DNA of 64,000 nucleotides, taken from contig CAWAGB010000006.1 in assembly GCA_963781555.1 (NCBI GenBank), forward strand, positions 434,001 to 498,000, in the 5' to 3' direction. The notes under the pieces are model-generated. The model was given only the letters and a program-made list of their open reading frames with translations. It was not told the DNA's origin and did no database searches. The position numbers were made by a program, and so were the translations under genes. Source of the stretch: JAICQM01 sp963781555. GTDB taxonomy: Bacteria > Chloroflexota > Limnocylindria > QHBO01. Of the stretch, positions 34,814-43,309 are shown in pieces (within the stretch, counting starts at the first letter, position 1; the number at the start of each line of letters is the position of its first letter).

Positions 34814-35892
34814 GTGGCGCGGCGCTGGTGGTCGACGACAGCGTCGTGAACCGCCGGCTGCTGGTGCGGCACCTGGATCGGCTCGGACTGGCGACCAGCG
34901 AAGCCGAGAACGGGATGGAGGCCCTCGCCGCGTTGCGCGCGCCAGGCGCCGCCTTCGACCTCGTGCTGCTCGACGTCGTGATGCCAGAGCTGGACGGCTA
35001 CGCCACCTTGGAGGCGCTCAAGGCCGATCCTGATCTGCAGCACCTGCCGGTGCTCGTCGTCTCGGGCGTGGAAGAGCTCGACAGCGTGGTGCGCTGCATC
35101 GAGCTCGGTGCAACCGACTACTTGACGAAGCCGATCAATCCACGAGTCCTCGAGGCTCGGGTCAACGCCTCGCTCACGGCCAAGCGGCTGCACGACCTCG
35201 AGGTCGAGCATCTCGAACGGCAGCGCGCGCTGACGGCAACGATCGACCGCCAGAAGACGGAGCTCAGCCGATTCCTGTCGCCGGCGATCGCGTCGCTGAT
35301 CTCGTCGGACGACGGCGAGGTGCTGCTCGCTGGGCATCGACGCATGATCAGCGTCGCCTTCTGCGACCTGCGCGGCTTCACCTCGTTCGCCGAGGGAGCC
35401 GACCCTGAGGAGCTGTTGGGAGTCCTCGGCGAATATCACCGCATGCTCGGGACCTCGATCGTGGCCCACGGAGGCACGCTGGAGCACTTCGCCGGAGATG
35501 GAGTGATGATCTTCTTCAATGATCCAGTTCCCCAGGAGGACCACGTGGCCAGGGCCGTGCGGATGACGGTCGAGATGCGCGATCGCTTCGCGGAGCTGTC
35601 ATCCGCCTGGCAGAAACGTGGCTACCAGCTCGGCTTCGGGGCCGGCATCGCGGTCGGCTATGCGACCCTCGGCCGCATCGGCTTCGAGGGCCGCCACGAC
35701 TACGGTGCCATCGGCAACGTGGTGATCATGGCCTCGCGCCTTTCGAGCAAGGCCGAGGCAAACCAGATCCTGGTGAGTCAGCGGGCTCACGCCATGGTCG
35801 AGGACCTGGTCGATGTGGAATGGGTTGGCGAGCTGGAGCTGAAAGGCATGTCCCGGCCCGTCGCCGCGGCCAACGTCACCCGTCTCCGGTAA
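34810..35892 (+). CDS. Response regulator with class III adenylate/guanylate cyclase output
   Basis: 360 residues. Receiver domain (1-125): VVDDSVVNRRLL, phospho-acceptor D55 (LLDVVMPELDG), conserved YLTKPI. A coiled-coil helix (about 130-160) leads to a cyclase domain (175-355) with metal aspartates D186 (FCDLRGFTSF) and D230 (GDGVMIFFN) and transition-state R310. Two class III positions are unusual: the substrate-type Lys is His (EHF, residue 226) and the catalytic Asn is Ile306 (VVIMASR). Activity and nucleotide choice are therefore uncertain. GTG 34810 overlaps the Hpt stop, making it the likely output of the phosphorelay. Confidence 0.9.
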   Translation: MSGAALVVDDSVVNRRLLVRHLDRLGLATSEAENGMEALAALRAPGAAFDLVLLDVVMPELDGYATLEALKADPDLQHLPVLVVSGVEELDSVVRCIELGATDYLTKPINPRVLEARVNASLTAKRLHDLEVEHLERQRALTATIDRQKTELSRFLSPAIASLISSDDGEVLLAGHRRMISVAFCDLRGFTSFAEGADPEELLGVLGEYHRMLGTSIVAHGGTLEHFAGDGVMIFFNDPVPQEDHVARAVRMTVEMRDRFAELSSAWQKRGYQLGFGAGIAVGYATLGRIGFEGRHDYGAIGNVVIMASRLSSKAEANQILVSQRAHAMVEDLVDVEWVGELELKGMSRPVAAANVTRLR

Positions 35893-35917
35893 CCGAGGCC
35901 GCAGCGCGGCGCATGGC

Positions 35918-35960
35918 GCAATCGCGCGGCTTCGGGGTCGAACCCCGCCGGCGCAATTGC
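35918..35960 (+). terminator. Stem-loop after the phosphorelay operon
   Basis: GCAATCGCGCGGC (35918-35930) can pair with GCCGGCGCAATTGC (35947-35960), with one bulge and a G-U pair. It encloses an inner hairpin GGGG-TCGAA-CCCC (35934-35946). No T-tract follows. Placed 26 bases after the cyclase stop, it is a likely transcript end or stability structure. Confidence 0.45.
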
Positions 35961-36033
35961 TCAGTCAACCATGCCGTACATCACATAACATATCTTTGCG
36001 GAAGTCCCAGCCGGCGACTTGAGGCGTGAGGCA

Positions 36034-36492
36034 GTGAGTAACGTGCGCGATCTCTCCCCGAATGACGCGACCCTTGTGCTGCAGATCGACCTGCCCGCCG
36101 GCGCGACCGAGGTCATGGCCGCCTGGACGGACCCTGAACTGCTGACGGCCTGGTGGCCTGCCAGGGCCACGTTCGACGCGCGCCCCGGCGGCAGCTACGC
36201 CTTTGGATGGCCTGACCAGGGCTGGTGGCTGCGCGGCCGCGTGATAGCCCTCACGGCGACGCACCTGGCGTTCAGCTGGCGCTGGGACCATCGGCCGGAG
36301 CTGCCGGACCGGGCCGTGCGGGTCACCGTGGAGCTTGGGGCAAGGGCCGGTTCATCGACCCTCTGTCTCGAGCATGGCCCGTATGACGCCACCGAGCTCG
36401 ACCAGACGGACCGCGGGCACCACGAGGCGGGCTGGCGATACTTCCTCGACCGCCTGGCTACCACCCTCGGTGAGTCCTCCTTAGCCACATAG
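36034..36492 (+). CDS. AHSA1/SRPBCC-domain protein
   Basis: 152-residue single-domain protein of the START/Bet v1-like superfamily: LVLQIDLPAGATEVMAAWTDPELLTAWWPARATFDARPGGSYAFGW, then GRVIALTATHLAFSWRW, VTVELGARAGSSTLCLEHGPY and GWRYFLDRLATTL. The AWTDPELLTAWW and C-terminal W-x-x-x-L segments are typical of the Aha1-like group, which binds hydrophobic ligands. No ArsR-type partner gene is adjacent. I chose GTG 36034; an upstream TTG at 36019 is in frame. The preceding AT-rich stretch around 35980-35996 may contain its promoter. Confidence 0.8.
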   Translation: MSNVRDLSPNDATLVLQIDLPAGATEVMAAWTDPELLTAWWPARATFDARPGGSYAFGWPDQGWWLRGRVIALTATHLAFSWRWDHRPELPDRAVRVTVELGARAGSSTLCLEHGPYDATELDQTDRGHHEAGWRYFLDRLATTLGESSLAT

Positions 36493-36585
36493 AACACGCG
36501 TTCTATCCCCGGCCGGACCATCGTTCGGGCCGCGCACCCCACAAGCGTCATGGCGCCGCCGCTCAGCGGCGTCCACCATGCCTGC

Positions 36586-36840
36586 ATGCGCAACATCTCT
36601 GGACTCGCACGACTCGGCATCGGCGGCCTCGTCATGGCGGTTGGGGCCGTCGTGACCGGCTTCTTGGTCCCTGGCGAGCTGGGAGCGCTCCTGCGCGGCT
36701 ACGGCGCGATGCTGCTGCCCGCGGTGACCTGGCTGTTCGCCGGGGTTGCCGTGCGGCACACTATTGCGCGGCGGCACGCAGACGCGCGCACGCCCTCGCG
36801 GGTCATGATCTCAGCCCGAAACGGGTCCCTCCGGCCCTGA
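36586..36840 (+). CDS. Small two-helix membrane protein, hypothetical
   Basis: 84 residues from ATG 36586. Two hydrophobic segments (LGIGGLVMAVGAVVTGFLV and GAMLLPAVTWLFAGVAV) are separated by a short loop and followed by a basic, probably cytoplasmic tail (RHTIARRHADARTPSR). An in-frame ATG at 36550 would extend it by 12 residues. The 3' end overlaps the 3' end of hflX on the other strand by 30 bases. No family recognised; coding is plausible but not proven. Confidence 0.45.
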   Translation: MRNISGLARLGIGGLVMAVGAVVTGFLVPGELGALLRGYGAMLLPAVTWLFAGVAVRHTIARRHADARTPSRVMISARNGSLRP

Positions 36841-38130
36841 TGCGTCGGCCGCGCGAGCGGCCGAGCCCAGCTCTCCGGCAATCGCCGCCGGGAGATGCCC
36901 GGAAACCCGGATTCCGTCATCGCCGTATGCCTCGCTGACGTCGCCCGCCAGGCGCGCCCGCGCGACCAGTTCGCCGCGTGCGTACGGGACCACCGCGTCG
37001 ACCGCCACCATGTGCTCTCGCAGCGCACCCGCGATCTTGGCGCGCAGTGCGTCGGTCCCTTCGCCACTCGTGGCGCTCACGAATGCCACGTGCTCGTCGT
37101 CGGGCACGCTCGCATCCGTCCTCAGGTCCTCGTCGAGCAGGTCCACCTTGTTGTAGACCGTGATCCGCGGCGTGTCGCCCGCCCCGAGCTCCTCGAGTAC
37201 GGCCTGCACCGCCTCCTGCTGGCCGACGAAGCTCGGATCCGAGGCATCCACGACCTCCAGCAGGATGTCGGCGCGCAGGACTTCCTCGAGCGTGGCACGA
37301 AAGGCATCGACCAGGTGGTGCGGAAGCTTGTTGATGAAGCCCACGGTGTCGGACACCACGATCCGCTGGCCATTCGGCAGCGTGACCTGTCGGCTCGTTG
37401 GATCGAGCGTCGCAAACAGCTTGTCGGCGGCGTAGACGTTCGCGTCCGCCAGTGAATTCAGGAGGGTGCTCTTGCCGGCGTTGGTATACCCCACCAGGGC
37501 CACCGAGGCGACCGAGGACTCGTCACGCCGGCGGGACGCCGTGTCGCGGTGGCGCTTGACATCGCGCAGCTCGCGCTTGAGCTTCTGAATCCGCTCGCCG
37601 ATCAGGCGGCGGTCCGTCTCGAGCTGCGTCTCACCGGGGCCGCCACGCGTACCGATGCCACCACGGGTGCGCGAGAGATGGGTCCACAGGCGGGTCAGCC
37701 GCGGGAGGTGGTACTCGAGACCCGCAAGCTCCACCTGCAACCGCCCCTCGTGGGTGCGCGCGCGCTGCGCGAAGATGTCGATGATCAGCGCGGAGCGGTC
37801 GAGGACCTTGCAGTCGAGCAGCTTCTCCAGGTTGCGCTGCTGGTTCGGCGTGAGCTCGTCGTCAACGACCAGCACGTTGAAGTCGCTGGCGGCCTTCTCC
37901 TCGACGAGCTCCGCCGCGCGCCCCTTGCCGAAGTACCACAGCGCGTCAGGCCGCGGGCGCCGCTGAAAGGCGCTGCCGACGACTGCGGCCCCTGCCGTCT
38001 CGGCCAGCGCCCCGAGCTCGGCCAGGCTGCGCCGGACCGGCCAGCTGGTCGCGTCGGGGTGATCAATGCCGATCAGAAAGGCGCGCTCGTCGTTCGTGGT
38101 GAGGTCGATCATGGGCACGCGTTCGGACAT
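36811..38130 (-). CDS. hflX: GTPase HflX
   Basis: Ribosome-splitting GTPase active under stress. The N-terminal domain (ERAFLIGIDHPD, ALWYFGKGRAAELVEE, VVDDELTPNQQRNLEKLLDCKVLDRSALIIDIFAQRARTHEGRLQVELA) is the HflX signature, followed by the glycine-rich RTRGGIGTRGGPGETQLE linker. The G domain has VALVGYTNAGKSTLLN (P-loop), DTVGFINKLPHHLVDAFRATLEE and YNKVDLL. The 439-residue protein is intact. Start ATG 38130-38128; MIDLTTND at 38112 is an alternative. It is divergent from the GGDEF-EAL gene. Confidence 0.95.
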   Translation of the reverse strand: MSERVPMIDLTTNDERAFLIGIDHPDATSWPVRRSLAELGALAETAGAAVVGSAFQRRPRPDALWYFGKGRAAELVEEKAASDFNVLVVDDELTPNQQRNLEKLLDCKVLDRSALIIDIFAQRARTHEGRLQVELAGLEYHLPRLTRLWTHLSRTRGGIGTRGGPGETQLETDRRLIGERIQKLKRELRDVKRHRDTASRRRDESSVASVALVGYTNAGKSTLLNSLADANVYAADKLFATLDPTSRQVTLPNGQRIVVSDTVGFINKLPHHLVDAFRATLEEVLRADILLEVVDASDPSFVGQQEAVQAVLEELGAGDTPRITVYNKVDLLDEDLRTDASVPDDEHVAFVSATSGEGTDALRAKIAGALREHMVAVDAVVPYARGELVARARLAGDVSEAYGDDGIRVSGHLPAAIAGELGSAARAADASGPEGPVSG

Positions 38131-38266
38131 GTGTTCGGTTCATGGTAGCGCAGGGCGTCCGGAACAGCCGCAACCGGAAGCGAGGCCGGTACCTTTCGGC
38201 TACTGCGGAATGGTCCTCGACCTGTCATACCCAGCCGATCACAGGGGCTCCGCACGTACAGGTGGC

Positions 38267-40081
38267 ATGACCGAGCACCCACAGGGCACGACAACCCCGG
38301 CAGCGGCCGCGGCCAGCGGCAGCGGGCGCGTGCGCGTTGCCGCCTCCCTCGCCCTGGCGTTGGTGGCTGGCGCCGCCGCGCAGCTCGTCGCCAGTGGCCC
38401 GCTCGGCATGAGCCCATACGTCGCGGTCGGCGCCTCCGTGGTGACGGCATGCGGCGTCGGCATGCTCGGCGTGCACCGCGCCATCGCTCCCCTTGCCCGA
38501 TCACGCGACGAGCTCCAGGTCGCGTACGAGGAGGCGCTCGCTGATGCGCTGACGGACCAGCTCACCAAGCTCGGGAACCATCGCTGCTTCCAGGAGGAGC
38601 TCGACCGTCACGCCGAGGCCGCCCAACGCTACGGCGTGCCGCTGTCGCTGGTGCTCATCGACCTCGATGCATTCAAGACCGTCAATGACACGCTGGGCCA
38701 CGCGGCCGGGGACAAGGTACTTGCGCGGTTCGGGCGGCTCCTGGAGCTCTCCATTCGGCGACCCGACCGCTCGTTCCGGGTCGGCGGCGACGAGTTCGCC
38801 CTGTTGCTTCCCCATACCGATGCCGACGGCGCGTGGATCCTCGCCCGCCGCCTGCTGGTCACTGCTCTTCAGCCCGTGCTGCGCGAGTTGGGAACGGATG
38901 GCATCTCGTTCTCGGCCGGCATCTCGTCCATTCCTTCCCTGGCAGCCGGCCGCGAGCAGCTCTACCTGCAGGCGGACGAGGCCCTGTACGCGGCGAAGCG
39001 AGCGGGGCGGACGGACGTGAAGGTGTACGAGGCCGGTGACGCCTCGCAGGACGCGGTCCCCGCCGAGCAGGCGGCGGCAATCTCGGAGATCGCCCGTCAC
39101 CGACGGCTGCGGCCCGTCTTCCAGCCAGTGGTCGAGCTCGACACCCGTCGCGTGCTGGGCTATGAGGGCCTCATCCGGCCGCTGGAAGGATCGCCGTTCA
39201 ATGGACCCGGTGACCTCTTCGCCGCGGCCGAGGCGACCGGCCATGTCGTGGATCTCGACATGGCGTGCATCGACGTCATCGTCGCGGCCGCCGTGGGACT
39301 GCCAGCGGACCAGTTCCTGAGCGTGAACATATCCGCCCAGACCATCGAGGCCCCGGAGTTCGGGTCGGCCGCGCTCATGGCCATCCTGAACCGGCACGGC
39401 ATGTCGGCCCAGCAGGTGGTCATCGAGCTGACGGAGCATCGGCCTCTCTCAGAGCCGGAGCGCGTCCGTTCGAAGGTCGAGGCGCTGCGGAAGCTCGGGA
39501 TCCGCTTCGCCGCGGATGACCTCGGCGCCGGCAACGCCGGCCTGCGGCTCCTGGCGCAGCTGCGCTTCGACGTGCTCAAGGTTGACCTCAGCCTCGTCCA
39601 GCGCAGTGGCCCGGGCGCGCCGTCGAACGCCGTCATCGGCTCGGTTGTGGGCATGGCTACCCAGACCGATGCGCTGGTCATTGCCGAGGGCTTGGAGCAG
39701 GAGTCCGAGATTGCCCAGGTCGTGCAGCTGGGCGTGCGCGCGGGGCAGGGCTTCCTGCTCGGCCGACCGGGCCCGCTCCCGCCCATGCTGGTGCCCGGGC
39801 GTCCGGGAAGCCTGCCACTCCCCGTGCACGCGGCCGAGGAGGTCGTGGGCGTGTCGGCGTGGCGCCAGTCGATCGGTCTATCCGGGGCGCCTGACAGCCC
39901 CCCCGCCGCGGCAACCGCCGCGGCCAGGATCGCCGGCGCGTCCGCAGGCCCGTCGCGGGCATCCAGCCACGTGATGCGAGGGTCGCGCCGGAACCAGGTC
40001 ATCTGCCGGCGCGCGTATTGCCCCGTGCGAAGCACCGTGACGTCAACGGCCCGCGCCAGCGTCCACTCCCCCGCCAGGTAA
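38267..40081 (+). CDS. GGDEF-EAL cyclic-di-GMP turnover protein
   Basis: Two hydrophobic segments near the N-terminus (VAASLALALVAGAAAQLVA and PYVAVGASVVTACGVGMLG) anchor it. The diguanylate cyclase domain has ALTDQLTKLGNHRCFQEEL and intact RVGGDEF. The phosphodiesterase domain has YEGLIRPLE (EGL instead of EAL, catalytic Glu kept), SVNISAQT, IELTEH, ADDLGAGNAGLRLL, LKVDLS, VIAEGLE and GQGFLLGRP; most metal and base contacts remain, so it may be bifunctional. ATG 38267 is preferred; ATG 38210 is also in frame. The last 70 residues run antisense into miaA and look non-native, so the true stop is uncertain because of a C7 run at 39898-39904. Confidence 0.88.
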   Translation: MTEHPQGTTTPAAAAASGSGRVRVAASLALALVAGAAAQLVASGPLGMSPYVAVGASVVTACGVGMLGVHRAIAPLARSRDELQVAYEEALADALTDQLTKLGNHRCFQEELDRHAEAAQRYGVPLSLVLIDLDAFKTVNDTLGHAAGDKVLARFGRLLELSIRRPDRSFRVGGDEFALLLPHTDADGAWILARRLLVTALQPVLRELGTDGISFSAGISSIPSLAAGREQLYLQADEALYAAKRAGRTDVKVYEAGDASQDAVPAEQAAAISEIARHRRLRPVFQPVVELDTRRVLGYEGLIRPLEGSPFNGPGDLFAAAEATGHVVDLDMACIDVIVAAAVGLPADQFLSVNISAQTIEAPEFGSAALMAILNRHGMSAQQVVIELTEHRPLSEPERVRSKVEALRKLGIRFAADDLGAGNAGLRLLAQLRFDVLKVDLSLVQRSGPGAPSNAVIGSVVGMATQTDALVIAEGLEQESEIAQVVQLGVRAGQGFLLGRPGPLPPMLVPGRPGSLPLPVHAAEEVVGVSAWRQSIGLSGAPDSPPAAATAAARIAGASAGPSRASSHVMRGSRRNQVICRRAYCPVRSTVTSTARASVHSPAR

Positions 40082-40817
40082 TGGATCGCCTCTCGATAGC
40101 CGTGGCCCGTCATGGGCGACAGCTCCGGGCCGAACCCCGCGAGCAGCAGCGCACGCACCTCGTCGAGCAGGCCGCCGGCGAACATCTGCTCGGCGCGGTG
40201 CCGGATGCGCGACACCGTCACCTCGCGCGGACGCGCCAGGCCGATCAGGCGCACCGGCGCGGGATGCGGCGTCTCGCGCTGCCACGCTCCCGCCCCCGCC
40301 CGTCGCGCGCTCCAGCGCCCGAACGACACGCCGTGGGTTGCGCAGGTCGACGTGCGCCGCAGCTGCGGGGTCGATGCCGGCAAGCTCGTCCGCCAGCGAG
40401 GCGAGCCCTTCGCGCTCGAGCCGGCGCGTGAGATCTGCTCGTCGCTGCAGGTCGTGGTCGTGCGCCGCGAGCCGGTAGCCATCCACGAGGGCCGAGACGT
40501 ACAACCCGGTGCCGCCCACGAGCAGCGGCAGGCGGCCGCGCTCCCCCACCTCGGCAACCACGCGGCGCGCCTCGGTCAGCCAGTCATGGCAGCGTGAAAC
40601 GCGCGTCGGGCTCGACCAGGTCGAGCAGGTGGTGGGGCACCGCGGCGCGTGCAGCCGCATCAGGCTTGGCGGTGCCGATGTCCATGCCGCGATAGACCTG
40701 TCGTGAATCGGCGACCAGGATCTCCACGTCCAGGTGGCGCGCCAGCGCCAGGGCCAGATCGGTCTTGCCGGAGGCGGTGGGGCCGACGATGGCGAGCAGG
40801 GGCGGCGCGGGCCGCAT
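39878..40817 (-). CDS. miaA: tRNA dimethylallyltransferase MiaA, frameshifted
   Basis: Prenylates A37 of tRNAs that read UNN codons. The N-terminal part has LLAIVGPTASGKTDLALALA (P-loop), VADSRQVYRGMDIGTAKP and HHLLDLVEPDARFTL. The middle, in another frame, has CHDWLTEARR and RGRLPLLVGGTGLYVSALVDG. The C-terminal part, in a third frame, has GFGPELSPMTGHGYREAIHYLAGEWTL and TGQYARRQMTWFRRDPRITWLDA. Shifts lie near 40587-40592, at the C5 run 40293-40297, and probably at the C7 run 39898-39904, after which a stop at 39880-39878 would end the protein. All active-site blocks are conserved, so indel errors are likely. It follows ymdB by four bases on the same strand. Confidence 0.82.
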
Positions 40818-40821
40818 CGGT

Positions 40822-41635
40822 CTAGTCGACCTCGACGAGCCGCTGCACCTGGGTGATGGCGAGGGCGCGCCCGGTGGCCCGGTCGGCCTCGATCAGCACC
40901 GCGTTGAGGTTGACCGGCCCGGTGCCGACCTGGAAGCGCGTGGGCAGGTGCTGGGTGAAGCGCGGCAGCACCGTCGCGAGGTCGAAGCCGATGATCGAGT
41001 CGCGCGGCCCGGTCATGCCCAGGTCGCTGATGTAGGCGGTGCCCTTGGGGAGCAGGCGCGCGTCGGCGGTCGGCACGTGGGTGTGGGTGCCCACCACCCC
41101 GGTCACGCGACCGTCGAGATACCAGCCCATGGCGTTCTTCTCCGAGGTGATCTCACAGTGGAAGTCGACGAGGCGGACTCGGCGGCAGCGGCTCGGCGGC
41201 CTCGTCGAGGAGGGTGTCCATGGCGGCGAATGGCGAGTCCAGCTGGTTCATGAACACGCGACCCATGACGTTGATCACCGCCACCTCCGTGCCATCTGCG
41301 GCGTGGTGGACCAGCCAGCCGCGCCCCGGGGCGTCGTGCGGGTAGTTGAGCGGGCGCAGGACGGGGCGATCGCCGTCCAGGTAGTCGTAGATCTCGCGCT
41401 TGTCCCAGATATGGTTGCCGCTGGTGATGACATCGATCCCGCTGCGCAGCAGCTCCTCGGCAAGCGAGGGCGTCAGGCCCATGCCGGCTGCCACATTCTC
41501 GCCATTGGCGACCACCAGGTCGACCTCCAGCTCGCTGCGCAGGTCGGGCAGCGCGTGGGCAATCGCCACGCGGCCCGGCTTGCCGATGATGTCGCCGATG
41601 AGCAGGACGCGGAGGCCGCTGCGACTCGCCGTCAC
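40822..41635 (-). CDS. YmdB family metallophosphoesterase, frameshifted
   Basis: Calcineurin-like phosphodiesterase related to YmdB, known in Bacillus to hydrolyse cyclic nucleotides and to affect RNA turnover together with RNase Y. Motifs: VLLIGDIIGKPGR (metal Asp), VVANGENVAAGMGLTP, GIDVITSGNHIWDKRE, VINVMGRVFM, then, after a shift around 41178-41184, VRLVDFHCEITSEKNAMGWYLDGRVTGVVGTHTHVPTAD and YISDLGMTGPRDSIIG. Start GTG 41635-41633 overlaps the rny stop. The rny-ymdB pairing is widely conserved. Confidence 0.85.
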
Positions 41636-43163
41636 CGGGCGTAGTCGACGGCGCGCGTCTCGCGGATCACGGTCACCTTGATCTGGCCCGGGTACTGGAG
41701 CTGCTCCTCGATGCGCTTGACCACGTCACGCGCCAGGCGGCTGGACGCGAGGTCGTCGATGTCCTCGGGGCGCACCAGGATCCGGATCTCGCGGCCCGCC
41801 TGGATGGCGAAGCAACGCTCGACGCCGGGGAAGCTGAGCGCGATCTGCTGGAGGTCGTCGAGACGCTTGACGTAGTTGTCGAGGCTCTCGCCCGCGGGCA
41901 CCCGGCCGCGACGCGCTGATCGCGTCCGCGATCTGGACCACGGTCGCCTCGGTCGTCTCCTGCTCCACCTCCTGGTGATGCGCCGCGATGGCGTTGCAGA
42001 CCGATCGCGTTGACCCCCAGCTTGCTGGCGATGTCGGCGCCGATGGCGGCGTGCGGTCCCTCGACCTCGTGGTCGACCGCCTTGCCGATGTCGTGCAGCA
42101 GGCCGCCCTTCTTGCTATCGCCGACGTTCGCGCCGATCTCGGCGGCGAGGAGCCCTGCCAGGCGGGCGGTCTCGATGCAGTGGTCAAGCACGTTCTGGCC
42201 GTAGCTGGTGCGGTACTTGAGGCGCCCGAGGAGCTTGATGAGCTCCGGATGCAGGCCGGGCACACCCGCGTCGTACGCGGCCTGCTCGCCCGCCTGGCGC
42301 ATGACGACCTCGATCTCGGCCCGGGCCTTGGCCACCGTCTCCTCGATGCGCCCCGGGTGGATGCGGCCGTCACTGATGAGCTTGGTCAGGGTCATGCGCG
42401 CAACCTCGCGCCGCACCGGGTCGAAGCCCGACAGCACCACCGCCTCCGGCGTGTCGTCGATGATCAGGTCGACCCCTGTGGCCTGCTCCAGGGCACGGAT
42501 ATTGCGACCTTCGCGACCGATGATCCGGCCCTTCATCTCCTCGTTGGGCAGGTGGACGACGGTGACCGTGGCCTCGGAGGTGTGCTCGCCGGCGATGCGC
42601 TGCATGACCGTGGTGAGCACCCGTCGGGCCCGCTCCTCCCCCGCCTCCACCGCGTGGCGCTCGATGTCGCGCACCCGCTGGCTGGCCTCGGCCTGCGCCT
42701 CGTCGACGATCTGGCTGATCAGCGTCTGGCGCGCTTCGGCCACGGAAAGGCTGCTCACCCGCTCGAGCTCGCCGAGCTGACGCTGGCGCAGCTCGCCGAG
42801 CTCCTGGCGCGCGGTCTCGATCTCGGCCTGGCGCTGTTCGACGGTCTCCTCACGGCGTTCGATCGCTTCGATCTTCCGCTCCAGGGACTCGGCGCGATCC
42901 AGCAGCATGCGCTCCTGGCGCTGAAGGTCGATGCGCTTCTCGCGTGCCTCCTCCTCGGCGGCCCGCTGCAGCTGGAGGGCCTCGTCCTTGCCCTCGAGGA
43001 CGATCTCCTTCTGCTTGGCACGCGCCTCGGCCATGATGCGGGCGGTGTACGACTCGGCGTGCTTGACCGCGTTTGCGGCCACGATGCGCCTGGCGGCGTA
43101 GCCGAGGACGGCGCCGACCAGCAGCGCGGCGATCGCCACGGCGGCGACCAACAATTCAGGCAT
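41632..43163 (-). CDS. rny: Ribonuclease Y, frameshifted
   Basis: Membrane-anchored endoribonuclease starting bulk mRNA decay. The N-terminal helix (LLVAAVAIAALLVGAVLGYAA) is followed by a long coiled coil (about 30-170), a KH domain (VVHLPNEEMKGRIIGREGRNIRALEQATGVDLIIDDTPEAVVLSGFDP) and the HD domain (LDHCIETARLAG, GGLLHDIGKAVDHE). The frame shifts at about 41998-42006, continuing with CNAIAAHHQEVEQET and VVQIADAISASRPGARG. It shifts again at about 41890-41894, continuing with ESLDNYVKRLDDLQQIALSFPGVERCFAIQAGREIRILV. Both junctions restore the family sequence with one-base changes. Heads the rny-ymdB-miaA operon. Confidence 0.9.
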
Positions 43164-43309
43164 CGGCTCCCTCCCATGCGATGGAGCCCCGGATGGGCAT
43201 GCGGTACGTCCGATGTCGGACGGGAATCAGACGATCTGTCGTCCCGGAGCGGGGTGCCGTTCCGAGGGCCGGAGTGTACCGCAGATCACGTCGCGCGCCG
43301 TCCGGGGCC

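Noticed and set aside
31576..35544. Very long minus-strand open frame opposite the kinase
   Set aside because: Mirror of the GC-rich kinase and cyclase genes; no recognisable motif, low-complexity composition and no ribosome-binding site.
35930..35953. Possible tRNA gene (T-arm plus acceptor 3' end)
   Set aside because: The T-loop is five bases, not seven, and there is no matching 5' acceptor strand, D-arm or anticodon arm upstream within the cyclase gene end.
36480..36586. Separate small ORF or promoter between the AHSA1 gene and the small membrane protein
   Set aside because: Only about 90 bases; GC-rich with no clear -10/-35 pair or ribosome-binding site beyond that of the membrane protein.
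43164..43309. Promoter for rny on the minus strand (TACACT at 43278-43273)
   Set aside because: The -10-like box lacks a credible -35 partner at 16-18 bases, so support is too weak to list.
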